Shown piece after piece: positions 7,284 to 17,428 of a DNA stretch of 64,000 nucleotides. This DNA is from Caldilinea sp. CFX5 (GTDB lineage: Bacteria; Chloroflexota; Anaerolineae; Caldilineales; Caldilineaceae), in the NCBI GenBank assembly GCA_021405325.1, contig QWII01000031.1, positions 62,001 through 126,000 on the forward strand, in the 5' to 3' direction. Position 1 is the first letter of the stretch, and every line of letters starts with the position of its first letter. The position numbers and the translations under genes were made by a program. The notes beneath the pieces were generated by a model that worked only from the letters and a program-made list of their open reading frames with translations, had not been told where the DNA came from and searched no databases.

Positions 7284-8381
7284 ATGACACCCACCTTTAT
7301 CCCAGGTCTGGAACTCAACGCTCGCTTCTACGCTGAGGTTGTACGCCCACTGCTCGACCACCATTTCCCCGATCTGGCGCACTCTGCATCGCTTATGGGT
7401 TATGGTTCCGATGTACTTGGTTATGACACCGCCATGTCCACTGACCACAACTGGGGGCCGCGTTTACAGCTTTTCCTGACACCGGCGGATTATGAACAGC
7501 AGGGGAATGCCATCGACACGATGCTGCGCCGCCAGTTGCCCCGCACCTTTCTCGGCTATGCGGTTGGCTATACCGAACCGGACATGAACGATGGCGGCGT
7601 GCAACGAATGGCGACTGACGAGCAAAGCGAAATGCGCCATTTGATCGAGATCGTCAACGTGCCGACCTATTACCACCGATATCTGGGTATCGATCCCTAT
7701 GCCGATTTAAATGCCATTGACTGGCTGGTGCTGGGTGAACAAAAGCTATTGGAACTGACCGCCGGTAGCGTCTACCACGATGGCCTGGACGAGCTGGTCA
7801 AGCTACGCGCCAAATTCGCCTATTATCCCCATGATCTCTGGCTCTATCGGATTGCGGCGCAATGGGCGCGGATTGCCCAAGAGGAAGCCTTTATGGGGCG
7901 CTGTGGCGATGTGGGCGACGAACTGGGGTCGCACATTGTGGCGGCGCGTTTGGTGCGCGATCTCATGCGGCTGGCCTTTCTGTTGGAGCGGCGCTACGCC
8001 CCCTATAGCAAATGGTTTGGCACCGCCTTTGCCCGGCTTCAATGCGGCCCGACCCTGTCGCCCATCCTCAATCAAGTTCTCGACAGCAACCCCTGGCAGG
8101 CGCGGGAAAAGCCGCTCTGTGAAGCATATGTGTTGCTGGCCGACATGCACAACGCTCTTAGGGTGACAGAACGGGTCGATCCCGTGATCACCGGCTACTT
8201 CAACCGGCCCTACAAAGTCATCTTTGCCGGCCGGTTCGCTGAAGCCACGCGCAAGGCGATCACCGATGAGCGCATCAAAGCCATTGCCGCGGACATTGGC
8301 AGCGCCGATCAACTGGTCGATTGCACCGATGTCACTGCCCAGCCGGCAGTGATGCAGAAGTTACGGGTCTTATACGAATGA
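7284..8381 (+). CDS. DUF4037 domain-containing protein (nucleotidyltransferase-fold relative)
   Basis: 365 residues, cytoplasmic. The first 70 residues contain SLMGYGSDVLGYDTAMSTDH, a G[GS]xAR-like start of a minimal nucleotidyltransferase fold with acidic residues downstream. WLVLGEQKLLELTAGSVYHD (about 147-167) and LVKLRAKFAYYPHDLWLYR are characteristic of DUF4037 proteins. The biochemical role of this family is not established. GGAGAAATGAACC precedes the ATG at a good distance. It lies inside the sugar-activation cluster, but nothing in the sequence ties it to sugars. Confidence 0.8.
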   Translation: MTPTFIPGLELNARFYAEVVRPLLDHHFPDLAHSASLMGYGSDVLGYDTAMSTDHNWGPRLQLFLTPADYEQQGNAIDTMLRRQLPRTFLGYAVGYTEPDMNDGGVQRMATDEQSEMRHLIEIVNVPTYYHRYLGIDPYADLNAIDWLVLGEQKLLELTAGSVYHDGLDELVKLRAKFAYYPHDLWLYRIAAQWARIAQEEAFMGRCGDVGDELGSHIVAARLVRDLMRLAFLLERRYAPYSKWFGTAFARLQCGPTLSPILNQVLDSNPWQAREKPLCEAYVLLADMHNALRVTERVDPVITGYFNRPYKVIFAGRFAEATRKAITDERIKAIAADIGSADQLVDCTDVTAQPAVMQKLRVLYE

Positions 8382-8404
8382 ATCGCAAGGGCGTTTTTAA
8401 CGGG

Positions 8405-8530
8405 TAAGGTTTTGGGAAACCCTACCGACTCGTCTGTCACCCTGAAAGGGTCTCTAGGGTGTTGTGGACGAGAGACCCTTTCAGGGTGACAGACTGCCCT
8501 TGCTGCTTCAGGAAATCCCCTAGCTCGATG
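8405..8530. repeat. Inverted-repeat element, copy 1 of a family also at 17062-17189
   Basis: The core arms TCTGTCACCCTGAAAGG... (8433-8455) and their complement (8471-8493) pair perfectly. Flanking bases also match the second copy: TTTGGGAAA before and CCCCTAGCT after. The two copies differ at paired positions (ACCCTG/CAGGGT here, ATTCTG/CAGAAT there), so pairing is preserved although sequence has drifted. Confidence 0.8.
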
Positions 8531-8551
8531 CCCATAGCTGACAAACGGAAT

Positions 8552-9988
8552 CTACGATTGCACTTGTAACCGCAACGCCCCAAATGCCGCCGCCCCAAGT
8601 GATGAGCCACGGAAAACAATGGGCTTATGCCCCGATGCCGCTGCATATTCCGCCGCAATTCCCTGCACCGCGGCTTCGGCATCGGCGCGACCCAGAATGG
8701 CGACCGTGCCGCCGCTGCCGCCACCGGTAATCTTCGCTCCATAGATGCCTTGTGCTGGCCCAGCCTTGCGCGCCAGCTTCACCAGCGCATCCGTTCCGTC
8801 TGAACCCAGACCACAAGCCGAATAGCTGGCATGACTCTGGTACATCAATTCGCCCAGTTGCGGCGCATTGGCCAGGATGTCACCCTTGAGCAGATTGGCA
8901 AAGGTGCGCACCCGGAAATGTTCATAGACGGGGTGCGCCGTCGGCTTGACGATGGCATAGGTGCGATGCGGATCGACCGTCGTCACCTTATCTGTAGTGC
9001 CGCCATATTGGGCTAGGAACTCCGCTCCGCTCATCTGCAACGGCAACTGAGATGCAAACTCATGCTCGAATTGGGACGGGGTCAAGTTGGACAAGTAGCC
9101 ATGCCAGTCGGTGCCGGCGGTCTCCTGTAAGATGCGGTAGCCCATAAACGCGCCCACCCGCACTGACGTATAATCCGCACCAGAGACGGCGTGACGAATG
9201 CCGGAGTCGATGCCCCAGACGGCCAACTCGCCCGGAATGTTGACCAGCCCTTGAATCTCCGCTGGTTGACAGAGCAACGCCAACAATTGGTGTGTCTCGC
9301 CACAGGCTGCCGTCATCTGATCCATGACGCCACAAGGCGCACCAACCACCAGATTTTCCACCATCTGACACAAGATCGCCATTTCGCGGCCGGCAATGGC
9401 AATGTCATAGGCTGCCGCAATCGCCGACATGACCGCCACCTCAATTGCCGCTGAGGAGCTAACCCCTTTGCCTTCAGGGACGGCGGATTGAATCAGAATC
9501 CGCACACCGCCGGTGAAATGCGCACCCCGTTCGCGCATTAACACCAGGAAAGCACCAGCGGCATAGGCGGCCCAGGCGGTGGATGGGTTGCGTTTGAAAT
9601 AGGCTTGGGCGATGGCATAGCCGATGGGCAGTGTCTCGTCAATAAAATCGGTCAGCGGCATGGTGAACGCCCCGTGATCGCCCCCATGCCCGTCGCCGCC
9701 ACTCTCTTCGCGTAGGCTGACAATTTGGAGCGTCGGCTCATCCACTCGTTGCAGGGCGACCAACGTGGCTTCCTGAATCGGCATTTGTAATACCAGCGAA
9801 CCGGAATAATCAGCAATGCCGCCCATCAAATCCAGCCGGCCAGGGGCGCGTGTCACCACCAGATCGCCGGTTGGGTCAAAGAGGGTGCGCACGGCTGGGT
9901 TTGGATGCGTGGGCAGACCGTTGAGTAGAGCAAGAAAAGCCTGAACATCGGGAAGACTGTGGGTTGATCCCTGCGTAATTTGGTACAT
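8552..9988 (-). CDS. GHMP kinase, L-arabinokinase-like
   Basis: 478 residues. [18 protein letters not shown] (47-64) is the substrate and signature region, GKGVSSSAA (173-181) the phosphate loop, GAPCGVMDQ (216-224) the catalytic Asp region, and [11 protein letters not shown] near residue 430 the third motif. I recall near-identical strings, including WGIDSGIRH and [11 protein letters not shown], from the kinase domain of plant L-arabinokinase (ARA1), not from bacterial GalK. Predicted reaction: L-arabinose + ATP to beta-L-arabinose 1-phosphate. The start at 9988 is supported by AAAGGAT upstream; a longer frame reads into a hairpin repeat. It points away from the other kinase and lies just downstream of the phosphatase-like gene on the same strand. 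Confidence 0.82.
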   Translation of the reverse strand: MYQITQGSTHSLPDVQAFLALLNGLPTHPNPAVRTLFDPTGDLVVTRAPGRLDLMGGIADYSGSLVLQMPIQEATLVALQRVDEPTLQIVSLREESGGDGHGGDHGAFTMPLTDFIDETLPIGYAIAQAYFKRNPSTAWAAYAAGAFLVLMRERGAHFTGGVRILIQSAVPEGKGVSSSAAIEVAVMSAIAAAYDIAIAGREMAILCQMVENLVVGAPCGVMDQMTAACGETHQLLALLCQPAEIQGLVNIPGELAVWGIDSGIRHAVSGADYTSVRVGAFMGYRILQETAGTDWHGYLSNLTPSQFEHEFASQLPLQMSGAEFLAQYGGTTDKVTTVDPHRTYAIVKPTAHPVYEHFRVRTFANLLKGDILANAPQLGELMYQSHASYSACGLGSDGTDALVKLARKAGPAQGIYGAKITGGGSGGTVAILGRADAEAAVQGIAAEYAAASGHKPIVFRGSSLGAAAFGALRLQVQS

Positions 9989-10018
9989 GGTGGCGATCCT
10001 TTTGCGTGATTCATGTTG

Positions 10019-10073
10019 CGTGCTGCGTGATTCGTGGTCTTCGACAGGCTCAGACCACGAATCACGCAGCACG
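10019..10073. repeat. Perfect 22-bp inverted repeat between phosphatase-like and arabinokinase-like genes
   Basis: Arms 10019-10040 and 10052-10073 are complementary, with CGTGCTGCGTGATTCG as the main word and loop TCGACAGGCTC. Further copies of CACGCAG follow to 10080. The same words (CACGCAGCACG, AATCACGCAGCACG) form the coding linker of the fused ECF ATPase at 55880-55950. Confidence 0.85.
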
Positions 10074-10085
10074 CAGCACGAAAAT

Positions 10086-11102
10086 TTAAATCAGGTTGCG
10101 TTGGCGGAGGGCGGCTTGCAAGAGCGGTTCGATCTGTTGCCGGATGGCGGCATTGGCATAGCCCACCCAGCCGACATCGGCATCAACATTCAACGGCGCA
10201 TTGAGCGGGTTGCCCCGTTCATCGGTGAGGATGACGCCCAACTCCTGGGCAATCAAGGCCGTACAGAGATCATAGGGGTGGCAGCAAATGCCCAGCGCCA
10301 ATCCGCGTTGTGCCAATACCTGTTCCAAGACCGGACGAATATCAGCGACAAAGCGGTCATGGCCGGCCATCAACTCGTACAGTTGCCCACCAGTGCAGAT
10401 GTATTGATCTTCAAAGCAGTGCGCCTTGCCTGGTTGCACTGGCCCCAGCGCGCCCCGTACAATCTCCTCGTCGATTTCGGCCAGCACTTCCCGCGCGCCA
10501 GGGAAGAAGCGGGCGATCATGGCAAAGCCGTGGGCAATGGTCGTGGCGTTGGAGGGGCGCAGGGTGAGGGGTTGCCGCTCGCCGGTCAACCGGTTATAAC
10601 GTTCGGCCTGAACCCCTTGGCCGGCAATGGCCCAAACCATCTCTGATAAGTGCTGTTTGACTAGCGGGATCTCGGTTTGGATGGCGAGTTGGATCTCTTG
10701 TAACGAAGTCTCCGGGCCACGATTGGGCGCGACGCCGGTGAGAATCCACGGACTGCGCTTCTGGTACATGACGCCGCGCGTGCCATCAATGGGATCGACA
10801 ATAATGCGCCAGCGGGCATCGGCTTCGTCCGTTCCTTCGGGCAAGACATGTTGCCCATCCGGCTCCAAGCCTTCACCAATGAGAATGATCGGTGTGTGAA
10901 CAGCTACCTCTTTGGTGAAAAACTCGACCAGCATCTCCTCGCTGACCTTGTCAATGGCGTAAATGGTATCGCCGGCTTCTTCTTTGGCAATGGCGGCCAG
11001 GTCATTAACCGCGCTACGCTCGCAGGCCGCAACAACGGCGTCGCGAATTTGGCAGTGCAGGTGTTGTAAGATGGGTAAAAATTCTTTTACGTCGGTAATC
11101 AT
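10086..11102 (-). CDS. Inositol monophosphatase family protein
   Basis: 338 residues. [13 protein letters not shown] (98-110) contains the metal-binding Asp103, Asp106 and Thr108 of the Mg-dependent, Li-sensitive phosphatase superfamily, and GEGLE (76-80) gives the upstream metal-ligand Glu77. The C-terminal [15 protein letters not shown] resembles the WDxxAG segment but with Pro-Tyr before the Asp. Substrates in this family include inositol-1-phosphate, fructose-1,6-bisphosphate and 3'-phosphoadenosine phosphate, and the sequence does not distinguish them. It probably forms an operon with the downstream arabinokinase-like gene, and so may dephosphorylate a sugar phosphate. It is somewhat longer than the usual 260 residues. 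Confidence 0.85.
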   Translation of the reverse strand: MITDVKEFLPILQHLHCQIRDAVVAACERSAVNDLAAIAKEEAGDTIYAIDKVSEEMLVEFFTKEVAVHTPIILIGEGLEPDGQHVLPEGTDEADARWRIIVDPIDGTRGVMYQKRSPWILTGVAPNRGPETSLQEIQLAIQTEIPLVKQHLSEMVWAIAGQGVQAERYNRLTGERQPLTLRPSNATTIAHGFAMIARFFPGAREVLAEIDEEIVRGALGPVQPGKAHCFEDQYICTGGQLYELMAGHDRFVADIRPVLEQVLAQRGLALGICCHPYDLCTALIAQELGVILTDERGNPLNAPLNVDADVGWVGYANAAIRQQIEPLLQAALRQRNLI

Positions 11103-11495
11103 AACAAACTTTGGTTGTTCAACTGTTCAGGTTTGCAAAATCATTCGCTGCAAATTGTACCACCAGCCAACAGCGATCACAAGTAAATTGCTTCCGTAAT
11201 GGCCATCGGTGATGGGCGGCTGTCGCATAAAAAAGGAGGCGCGCTTACACTATTTGGCAATCTGACCAGGGTGCGGTATAATTTGTGCGCCAGACCAGCA
11301 CTGTCTGCATGTAGTTTGCTCCACTCACCATTCGTTGTTCAAAAAAGCCCGTGCCACGTTGATCTACCCACGATGTAACAACTGAATAGCAGTTTTGATG
11401 TTCGTGCATTCCAAAGGCCGTGGTCACGCGCTTCCGTGCTGCCATCGCCTTTGTACGCAATTAACCAACCTTTTATTTGTGGTTAGGAGGCAAGC
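11103..11495. other. Divergent intergenic region with sugar-importer promoter
   Basis: 393 bp between the phosphatase-like gene (leftward) and the solute-binding protein gene (rightward). A near-consensus sigma-70 promoter lies at 11254-11282, leaving a leader of about 205 nt. I see no convincing gene or known riboswitch core in the leader. Confidence 0.6.
11254..11282 (+). promoter_or_regulatory. Predicted sigma-70 promoter of the sugar ABC operon
   Basis: TTGGCA (11254-11259), 17-bp spacer, TATAAT (11277-11282). Transcription would start near 11289. Confidence 0.65.
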
Positions 11496-12815
11496 ATGGA
11501 AGTTCAAAAACAGCAGTTCACCCGGCGTGACTTTTTGCGCATCTCTGGGGTTGCGACGCTTGGCGTGATGGCCGCCGCCTGTGCATCACCCCAAGCTGGC
11601 ACAGGAGCCACCGACGCGGCAGGGGATAGCGCCGGTGAAGGCATTGAACTGGTCTACCTGGCGTGGTCTGGCCCGGAAGAGCTAAAGGTGTTACAAACCA
11701 TTATCGACGAGTTTCAAGCGGCCACCCCCGGCGTGAGTGTGAAGGTGGAGGTGCCGCCGGACAATTACTGGGACAAATTGCAGACAATGGTGGCTGGCGG
11801 CGTTGCGCCGGATCTCTTCCGCATGGACTATGTCTATATGGCGGTGTGGGGGTCGAAGGGCATTCCGATTGCGCTGGATGACTATGTCGCCGCCGATATT
11901 GACAAGGGTACACTGGCCGACGGCTACGAACAGGTTTTCCGTGGCTATCAACATGAAGGTAAACAATATGCGCTGCCCCAAGATGTCAACACCCAGGTGC
12001 TCTTCTACAACAAAAAGTTATTTGATGCTGCCGGCGTGGACTACCCCAACGACAGTTGGAAATGGGACCCCGACACGGGCGGCGATTTCCTGGCGGCAGC
12101 CCAAAAGCTGACCAGCGGTGAACAGTGGGGCTATTCGCAGGATTGGTATTGGGAGCCGATCGCCCCCTGGATTTGGGAGAATGGCGGCGACTGGTATGAT
12201 AGCGAAATCACCAAAAGTACCATGACCGACCCCAAGACGATGGCCGGTGTGCAGTTCCTGGCTGACCTTTTGATCAAGCATCAAATTTCGCCCACACCAG
12301 CGCAAATGGCTGGTCGCGACGCACCGACCCTCTTTACCACGAGCAAGATCGCCATGTACCAATCGGGCCGCTGGCAGGTGCCGACCCTGCGCGCCGTGGG
12401 TGACCTGGAATGGGATGTCGCCCCGCTGCCCGAAGGCGTTGGTGGGCGCAGCACGACGATGGGTGGCACGGCCTCGTGTGTCAGCAATCAATCCAAACAC
12501 CCCAATGAAGCGTGGAAATACGCGGCCTGGTATCTCTCCAATAACGCGCAGTCGCTGATCGGCAAGCTGGCCTATTCGACGCCGCTCCTCAAATCGGTAC
12601 TCGAATCGGACGACTTTATGAATAGCACCCCGCCCCAGAACAACGGCGTCTGGAGCCAAAGCCTGGCCTGGCTGCGCCCCATGCCGGTCGATGAACACTT
12701 TGATCAGGTAGACAACATCCGCGGCACCGAGTTTACCGAAATCTGGACCGGGCGCAAAGGCGTCGAAGAAGCTTGCCAAGCCATCGACGACCAGGTCAAC
12801 GCCCTCATGGTCTAG
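11496..12815 (+). CDS. Carbohydrate ABC transporter substrate-binding protein (family 1), Tat-type lipoprotein
   Basis: 439 residues. The N-terminus has a twin-arginine pattern (TRRDFLRISG, residues 9-18), a hydrophobic stretch and a lipobox ending at AAAC (Cys 29), so the protein is exported folded and lipid-anchored outside the membrane. The mature part has the UgpB/MalE-like fold: LVYLAWSGPEEL, then YALPQDVNTQVLFYNKKLFD (about 162), and GRWQVPTLRAVGDLEWDVAPLP typical of sugar-binding family 1. It delivers a sugar or oligosaccharide to the permeases encoded next. TTAGGAGG lies 8 bases before the ATG. A hairpin separates it from the permease genes, possibly giving it higher expression than they have. 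Confidence 0.92.
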   Translation: MEVQKQQFTRRDFLRISGVATLGVMAAACASPQAGTGATDAAGDSAGEGIELVYLAWSGPEELKVLQTIIDEFQAATPGVSVKVEVPPDNYWDKLQTMVAGGVAPDLFRMDYVYMAVWGSKGIPIALDDYVAADIDKGTLADGYEQVFRGYQHEGKQYALPQDVNTQVLFYNKKLFDAAGVDYPNDSWKWDPDTGGDFLAAAQKLTSGEQWGYSQDWYWEPIAPWIWENGGDWYDSEITKSTMTDPKTMAGVQFLADLLIKHQISPTPAQMAGRDAPTLFTTSKIAMYQSGRWQVPTLRAVGDLEWDVAPLPEGVGGRSTTMGGTASCVSNQSKHPNEAWKYAAWYLSNNAQSLIGKLAYSTPLLKSVLESDDFMNSTPPQNNGVWSQSLAWLRPMPVDEHFDQVDNIRGTEFTEIWTGRKGVEEACQAIDDQVNALMV

Positions 12816-12827
12816 CCAATTTCTGCC

Positions 12828-12886
12828 CGCTCACAGCCGGTCCGTGACCGGCGTTCGCTTGCCGGTCACGGACCGGCTGTGAGCGG
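12828..12886. repeat. Perfect 26-bp inverted repeat after the binding-protein gene
   Basis: Arms 12828-12853 and 12861-12886 with a 7-nt loop; key words CCGCTCACAGCCGG and TCCGTGACCGG. It resembles the hairpin at 50018-50077 (CCGCTCGTAGCC..., GTCCGTGACTGG). It may stabilise the upstream mRNA or cause partial termination before the permeases. Confidence 0.9.
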
Positions 12887-12909
12887 CGTATGCTTGGAAG
12901 GAAACGGGA

Positions 12910-13848
12910 ATGGAAGCGATCCTGAACCTGTTACAGCCCATGATTCGGCGGAGTGGTCGCTCACGCCGCTGGTGGCGGATCCTGATTGCCGGCTATCTTT
13001 TTGTCTTGCCGTGGATTCTGGGCTTTCTGATCTTCACCGCCGGACCGATGATTGCGTCGATTGTCATTTCATTCATGAAGTGGGAAGTGATCACGACGCC
13101 CGAATATGTCGGCGTGCAAAATTTTACCGACTTAGTGCAAGATCCGCTCTTTGCCACCAGCCTCTACAACACAGCTTTCTATACCATCCTGGCGGTGCCG
13201 TTGCAGTTGATCGTCGCCTTGTTGACGGCCATGTTGCTCAACAACAAAGTGCGCGGCATCGCCCTCTACCGCACCATTTACTATCTGCCCTCGGTGACGC
13301 CGGTGGTGGCGAGCGCCATGCTCTGGCTCTGGATCTTTAACCCGGAGTTTGGGCTGGCCAACGCCCTGTTGGACAAACTGGGCCTGCCGAAACAACTCTG
13401 GCTGCTCGACCCGAACTGGGCGAAACCGGCCTTTATCTTCATGAGCCTCTGGGGCGTTGGCGGCACGATGGTGATCTTCCTGGCCGGTCTACAAGGGGTG
13501 CCCGCTGAACTTTATGAAGCGGCCAGCATCGACGGGGCGAACAGTGGGCAACGTTTCTGGCAGATTACCTTGCCGATGTTGACGCCGGTGATCTTTTTCA
13601 ATCTGCTCATCGGGCTGATCGATTCGTTCCAGATCTTCTCCTCGGCCTACATTATGACCGATGGCGGCCCGCAGAACCGGACGCTCTTTTATGTCCTCTA
13701 TCTCTACCGGAACGGCTTCAAATATTTCCAGATGGGCTATGCGTCGGCGCTGGCTTGGGTTCTCTTTGTGATTGTACTGCTCTTTACCCTGCTCCAATTC
13801 CGGCTCTCGAAACGGTGGGTCTACTATGAAACGGATGTTGGGCTGTAA
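12910..13848 (+). CDS. Sugar ABC transporter permease (MalF/UgpA type)
   Basis: 312 residues with six predicted membrane helices, the first at about 28-50 (IAGYLFVLPWILGFLIF). The conserved cytoplasmic EAA loop reads ELYEAASIDGANSGQRFWQITLP around 199-221, which docks on the ATPase. It forms the channel with the next gene's product. No ATPase gene lies in this operon, so a shared MsmK/UgpC-type ATPase encoded elsewhere must energise it. AAGGAAACGGGA precedes the ATG. Confidence 0.92.
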   Translation: MEAILNLLQPMIRRSGRSRRWWRILIAGYLFVLPWILGFLIFTAGPMIASIVISFMKWEVITTPEYVGVQNFTDLVQDPLFATSLYNTAFYTILAVPLQLIVALLTAMLLNNKVRGIALYRTIYYLPSVTPVVASAMLWLWIFNPEFGLANALLDKLGLPKQLWLLDPNWAKPAFIFMSLWGVGGTMVIFLAGLQGVPAELYEAASIDGANSGQRFWQITLPMLTPVIFFNLLIGLIDSFQIFSSAYIMTDGGPQNRTLFYVLYLYRNGFKYFQMGYASALAWVLFVIVLLFTLLQFRLSKRWVYYETDVGL

Positions 13849-13891
13849 CACACCGATAGGGCAAGAAAATGGGGTCAAGTGGGGCGCGCGG

Positions 13892-13958
13892 GGTAAGTTG
13901 GTTGGTTCATTCGTTGGTTGAGCTTGTCGAAACCAACGAATGAACCAACCAACTTACC
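13892..13958. repeat. Perfect 28-bp inverted repeat between the two permease genes
   Basis: Arms 13892-13919 and 13931-13958, made of GGTTGGTT-type words, around loop GAGCTTGTCGA. The loop is the reverse complement of the TCGACAAGCTC loops at 31206-31216 and 34566-34576. Confidence 0.9.
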
Positions 13959-14001
13959 AACCAACAAAATTCCCCCAAAGAATGAGAAAAGGGGCATGGT
14001 C

Positions 14002-14922
14002 ATGGCAGTTGCAAAACAGGAAGACGCGATCAAAGGAGCAGTAAAGATGCAACCGGTGGTGGTGCAACCACGCACAAAACGGCAGGTGCGCCTGCAACGT
14101 GTGGTTAGCCGAGCCTTGCTCTACCTGCTCTTGTCGCTGATTGGGGTAATGATGTTGATGCCCTTGTTCTGGCTGCTCTCCACCTCGCTGAAAAGTCGCG
14201 GCTTGGAGTTTACCTTTCCGCCGCAATGGATTCCCGACCCGGCAGTCTGGGGCAATTATTATGAAGCGCTGACAATCTTACCCTTTGACCAGTTTTTCCT
14301 CAATACGGTCAATATTACTTTCTTCTCGACGGTGGGGGCGCTGCTGTCGTCGTCGATGGTCGCCTTTGGCTTTGCCCGCATCCCCTTCCCTGGTCGCCGG
14401 CCCCTCTTTGTGCTGCTCTTATCGACCTTGATGCTGCCCTACGTGGTCACGTTGATCCCCAGCTTTTTGCTCTTCAAATACTTACGCTGGCTTGATACCT
14501 TTTTACCGCTCATCATCCCCAACTTCTTAGGTGGCAGCCCCTTTTTTATCTTTCTAATCCGCCAGTTCTATGCCACCATTCCGCTCGATCTGGATGAAGC
14601 CGCCGAGATCGATGGGGCCGGCTATCTGCGCATCTGGTGGTCGGTTCTCCTGCCGCTGTCACGACCAGTGCTGGCGACGGTAGTGATCTTCTCGTTTATC
14701 TGGAACTGGAATGACTTCCTGGGGCCGTTGATCTACATCAACAGTTTGGAGAATTTTACCCTGGCCCTGGGGTTGGCCGGCTTCCGCAGCCAACATAGCG
14801 CTCGTTGGAATCTGCTCATGGCCGCGTCCACCGTGGTCTTGATCCCGGTGCTGATTCTCTTCTTTGTCGCCCAGCGCTACTTTATCCGCGGCATTGTCAC
14901 CAGCGGGTTGAGTGGCCGTTAA
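14002..14922 (+). CDS. Sugar ABC transporter permease (MalG/UgpE type)
   Basis: 306 residues from the chosen start, with six predicted membrane helices beginning LLYLLLSLIGVMMLMPLFWLL. The EAA loop DLDEAAEIDGAGYLRIWWSVLLP lies near residues 196-218. It pairs with the preceding MalF-type permease. Of several in-frame ATGs (13918, 13996, 14002), the first lies inside the hairpin; AAAAGGGG ends about 8 bases before 14002, which I prefer. N-terminal residues before the first helix are basic and cytoplasmic. This is the last importer gene; another hairpin follows it. Confidence 0.92.
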   Translation: MAVAKQEDAIKGAVKMQPVVVQPRTKRQVRLQRVVSRALLYLLLSLIGVMMLMPLFWLLSTSLKSRGLEFTFPPQWIPDPAVWGNYYEALTILPFDQFFLNTVNITFFSTVGALLSSSMVAFGFARIPFPGRRPLFVLLLSTLMLPYVVTLIPSFLLFKYLRWLDTFLPLIIPNFLGGSPFFIFLIRQFYATIPLDLDEAAEIDGAGYLRIWWSVLLPLSRPVLATVVIFSFIWNWNDFLGPLIYINSLENFTLALGLAGFRSQHSARWNLLMAASTVVLIPVLILFFVAQRYFIRGIVTSGLSGR

Positions 14923-14924
14923 TG

Positions 14925-14977
14925 GGTTGCTAGTGGATGGCGGATAGTTTTGTGCTATCTACCATCCACTAGCAACC
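14925..14977. repeat. 23-bp near-perfect inverted repeat between convergent permease and galT genes
   Basis: Arms 14925-14947 and 14955-14977 (GGTTGCTAGTGGATGG...) with one mismatch and a 7-nt loop. It directly abuts the galT stop and could terminate transcription from both sides. Confidence 0.8.
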
Positions 14978-14978
14978 A

Positions 14979-16034
<1,056 letters not shown>

Positions 16035-16058
16035 AAAAGAGATTTGGTAATTGGGTGA

Positions 16059-16943
16059 TTATTCGCCGCGATGAGCCACAACGCCCTGCGGGTTTTCAAA
16101 GGCGTCGATCCAGCGACGACACCATTCGTCATAGTCGGCCATCACACTGGTAGGGTTGCTGGGCGAGCGCACGACAAAGGCCGGATGACCGGTGCGTCCG
16201 GTGTGGTGGCCGGTGGTTTGGTAGCGCAGGTCAAAGGACCAGCGACATTGATTGGATTGGTTGGGCGTTGAGCGGTGGGGCGTAAAGCGATCCATCAGCA
16301 CAACATCGCCCTTGCGACATTCGAGGGCGACCGGCGCCACTTGGGGCATCAGGTCGGGCTTAATCGTTGTTCCGCCTGCCTTTTGATGACGCAAGTAGCC
16401 CTCTTTATGCACGCCCAGCAGCGCCTCCATACAGCCCATTTCCAATGTGGCATCGCCCAGCGGCAGCCAACAGGTGATGACGGTGGAGCCTTCCGCCTCC
16501 GGCATCATCACGCCGGCATCCTGGTGCCAGGGCGCGACATGGAAGGAAGGGCCGGTGTGCGGGTCGAACTTCTCCGGCGGCTTGGCGCGCAGATGTTGGA
16601 TTGGATTGCAGGTGATCTCCGGCCCGGTGAGCGCTTCAACGGTGTCGAGCAGGTTTTGGTTATGCAAAAAGGCAAAAATCGAGCGGCCCCGGTAGTGCAT
16701 AATGTCCATGCCCTCGCCCATCTCCTTACACTGGCCAAAGAGCAAGCCGTAGCGTTCGGTAAAGGGCGCGTCTTCGTGGAGTTCTTGAATTTTGCCTTCG
16801 GCGTGAAGCTTGCGGGCGCGAACATCAATCCAAACGGCCAGTTCATCAATGACCGGCTGGAGATCGGCGTCAGTTAGCGCACCCCTGGCGATGAGTACGC
16901 CGTCGCAGTGGAATTGAGCAATCTGCTCTGTATTCAATTTCAC
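16059..16943 (-). CDS. Phytanoyl-CoA dioxygenase (PhyH) family protein
   Basis: 294 residues. The Fe(II) facial triad is seen as WHQDAG (His and Asp, about 139-144) and TPHRSTPN (distal His, about 222), followed by the Arg that binds 2-oxoglutarate (RWSFDLRYQ). Members hydroxylate small molecules with O2 and 2-oxoglutarate. The product here is unknown; the neighbours galT and GH4 do not dictate one. It is probably co-transcribed with galT (24-bp gap, same strand). Confidence 0.88.
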   Translation of the reverse strand: MKLNTEQIAQFHCDGVLIARGALTDADLQPVIDELAVWIDVRARKLHAEGKIQELHEDAPFTERYGLLFGQCKEMGEGMDIMHYRGRSIFAFLHNQNLLDTVEALTGPEITCNPIQHLRAKPPEKFDPHTGPSFHVAPWHQDAGVMMPEAEGSTVITCWLPLGDATLEMGCMEALLGVHKEGYLRHQKAGGTTIKPDLMPQVAPVALECRKGDVVLMDRFTPHRSTPNQSNQCRWSFDLRYQTTGHHTGRTGHPAFVVRSPSNPTSVMADYDEWCRRWIDAFENPQGVVAHRGE

Positions 16944-17061
16944 TAGTTTTGCCCCTTTGGTTGCTTACCCACCATCCTGGTATAACCCTATCATTTTTGT
17001 TGGTTGATTATGTTGACAGTTGTATCAGATCATCAGTGCCGTGTCCATACGAAAGCGTGTC

Positions 17062-17189
17062 AAGCTAGCAATTTGGGAAAACCTGAAAGGGTAGTCTGTC
17101 ATTCTGAAAGAATCTCCAGGCTATTGTGACCGATAGATTCTTTCAGAATGACAGGTAAGTCTCTAGATTTTCCTGAAAACCCCTAGCTT
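17062..17189. repeat. Inverted-repeat element, copy 2 of the 8405-8530 family
   Basis: Core arms 17095-17114 and 17136-17155 (TCTGTCATTCTGAAAG... and its complement), with AAGCTAG at 17062-17068 answered by CTAGCTT at 17183-17189. Compared with copy 1, both arms have changed together at several positions. Confidence 0.8.
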
Positions 17190-17215
17190 AACGATAACGA
17201 TTCAGCCATCGAGTC

Positions 17216-17288
17216 GGCCACCCTTCCTGGGAGAGGCGAAAACCGCTCAGTCGTACAGGACGGTAGTTGCCTCTCCCAGGAAGTAGCC
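17216..17288. repeat. Inverted repeat of the 7145-7219 family
   Basis: GGCCACCCTTCCTGGGAGAGGC pairs with the sequence ending CTCTCCCAGGAAGTAGCC with one to two mismatches. The loop contains AACCGCT and AGTTGCC, as in the other copy. Confidence 0.75.
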
Positions 17289-17320
17289 ATGCACCCTTGT
17301 GCGCCATAGCCAATGAAAAC

Positions 17321-17389
17321 AACAGGGATTTCATAGATTATACAGATTAATTTGCAATGTAAATCTTTGACATCTGCGAAATCCCTGTT
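17321..17389. repeat. Inverted repeat downstream of the GH4 gene
   Basis: AACAGGGATTTC (17321-17332) and GAAATCCCTGTT (17378-17389) bracket an AT-rich centre (AGATTATACAGATT, AAATCTTTGACATCTG) that also folds back imperfectly. With the two preceding repeats it fills the 16944-17428 gap; I see no gene there. Confidence 0.75.
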
Positions 17390-17428
17390 ATTTTCAGGGC
17401 AGGGTGGCCTCGGCCAGAATAGTTACGC

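Noticed and set aside
11103..11495. Riboswitch in the long leader of the sugar operon
   Set aside because: No conserved core of a known class was recognised, and a sugar-responsive riboswitch would need stronger evidence.
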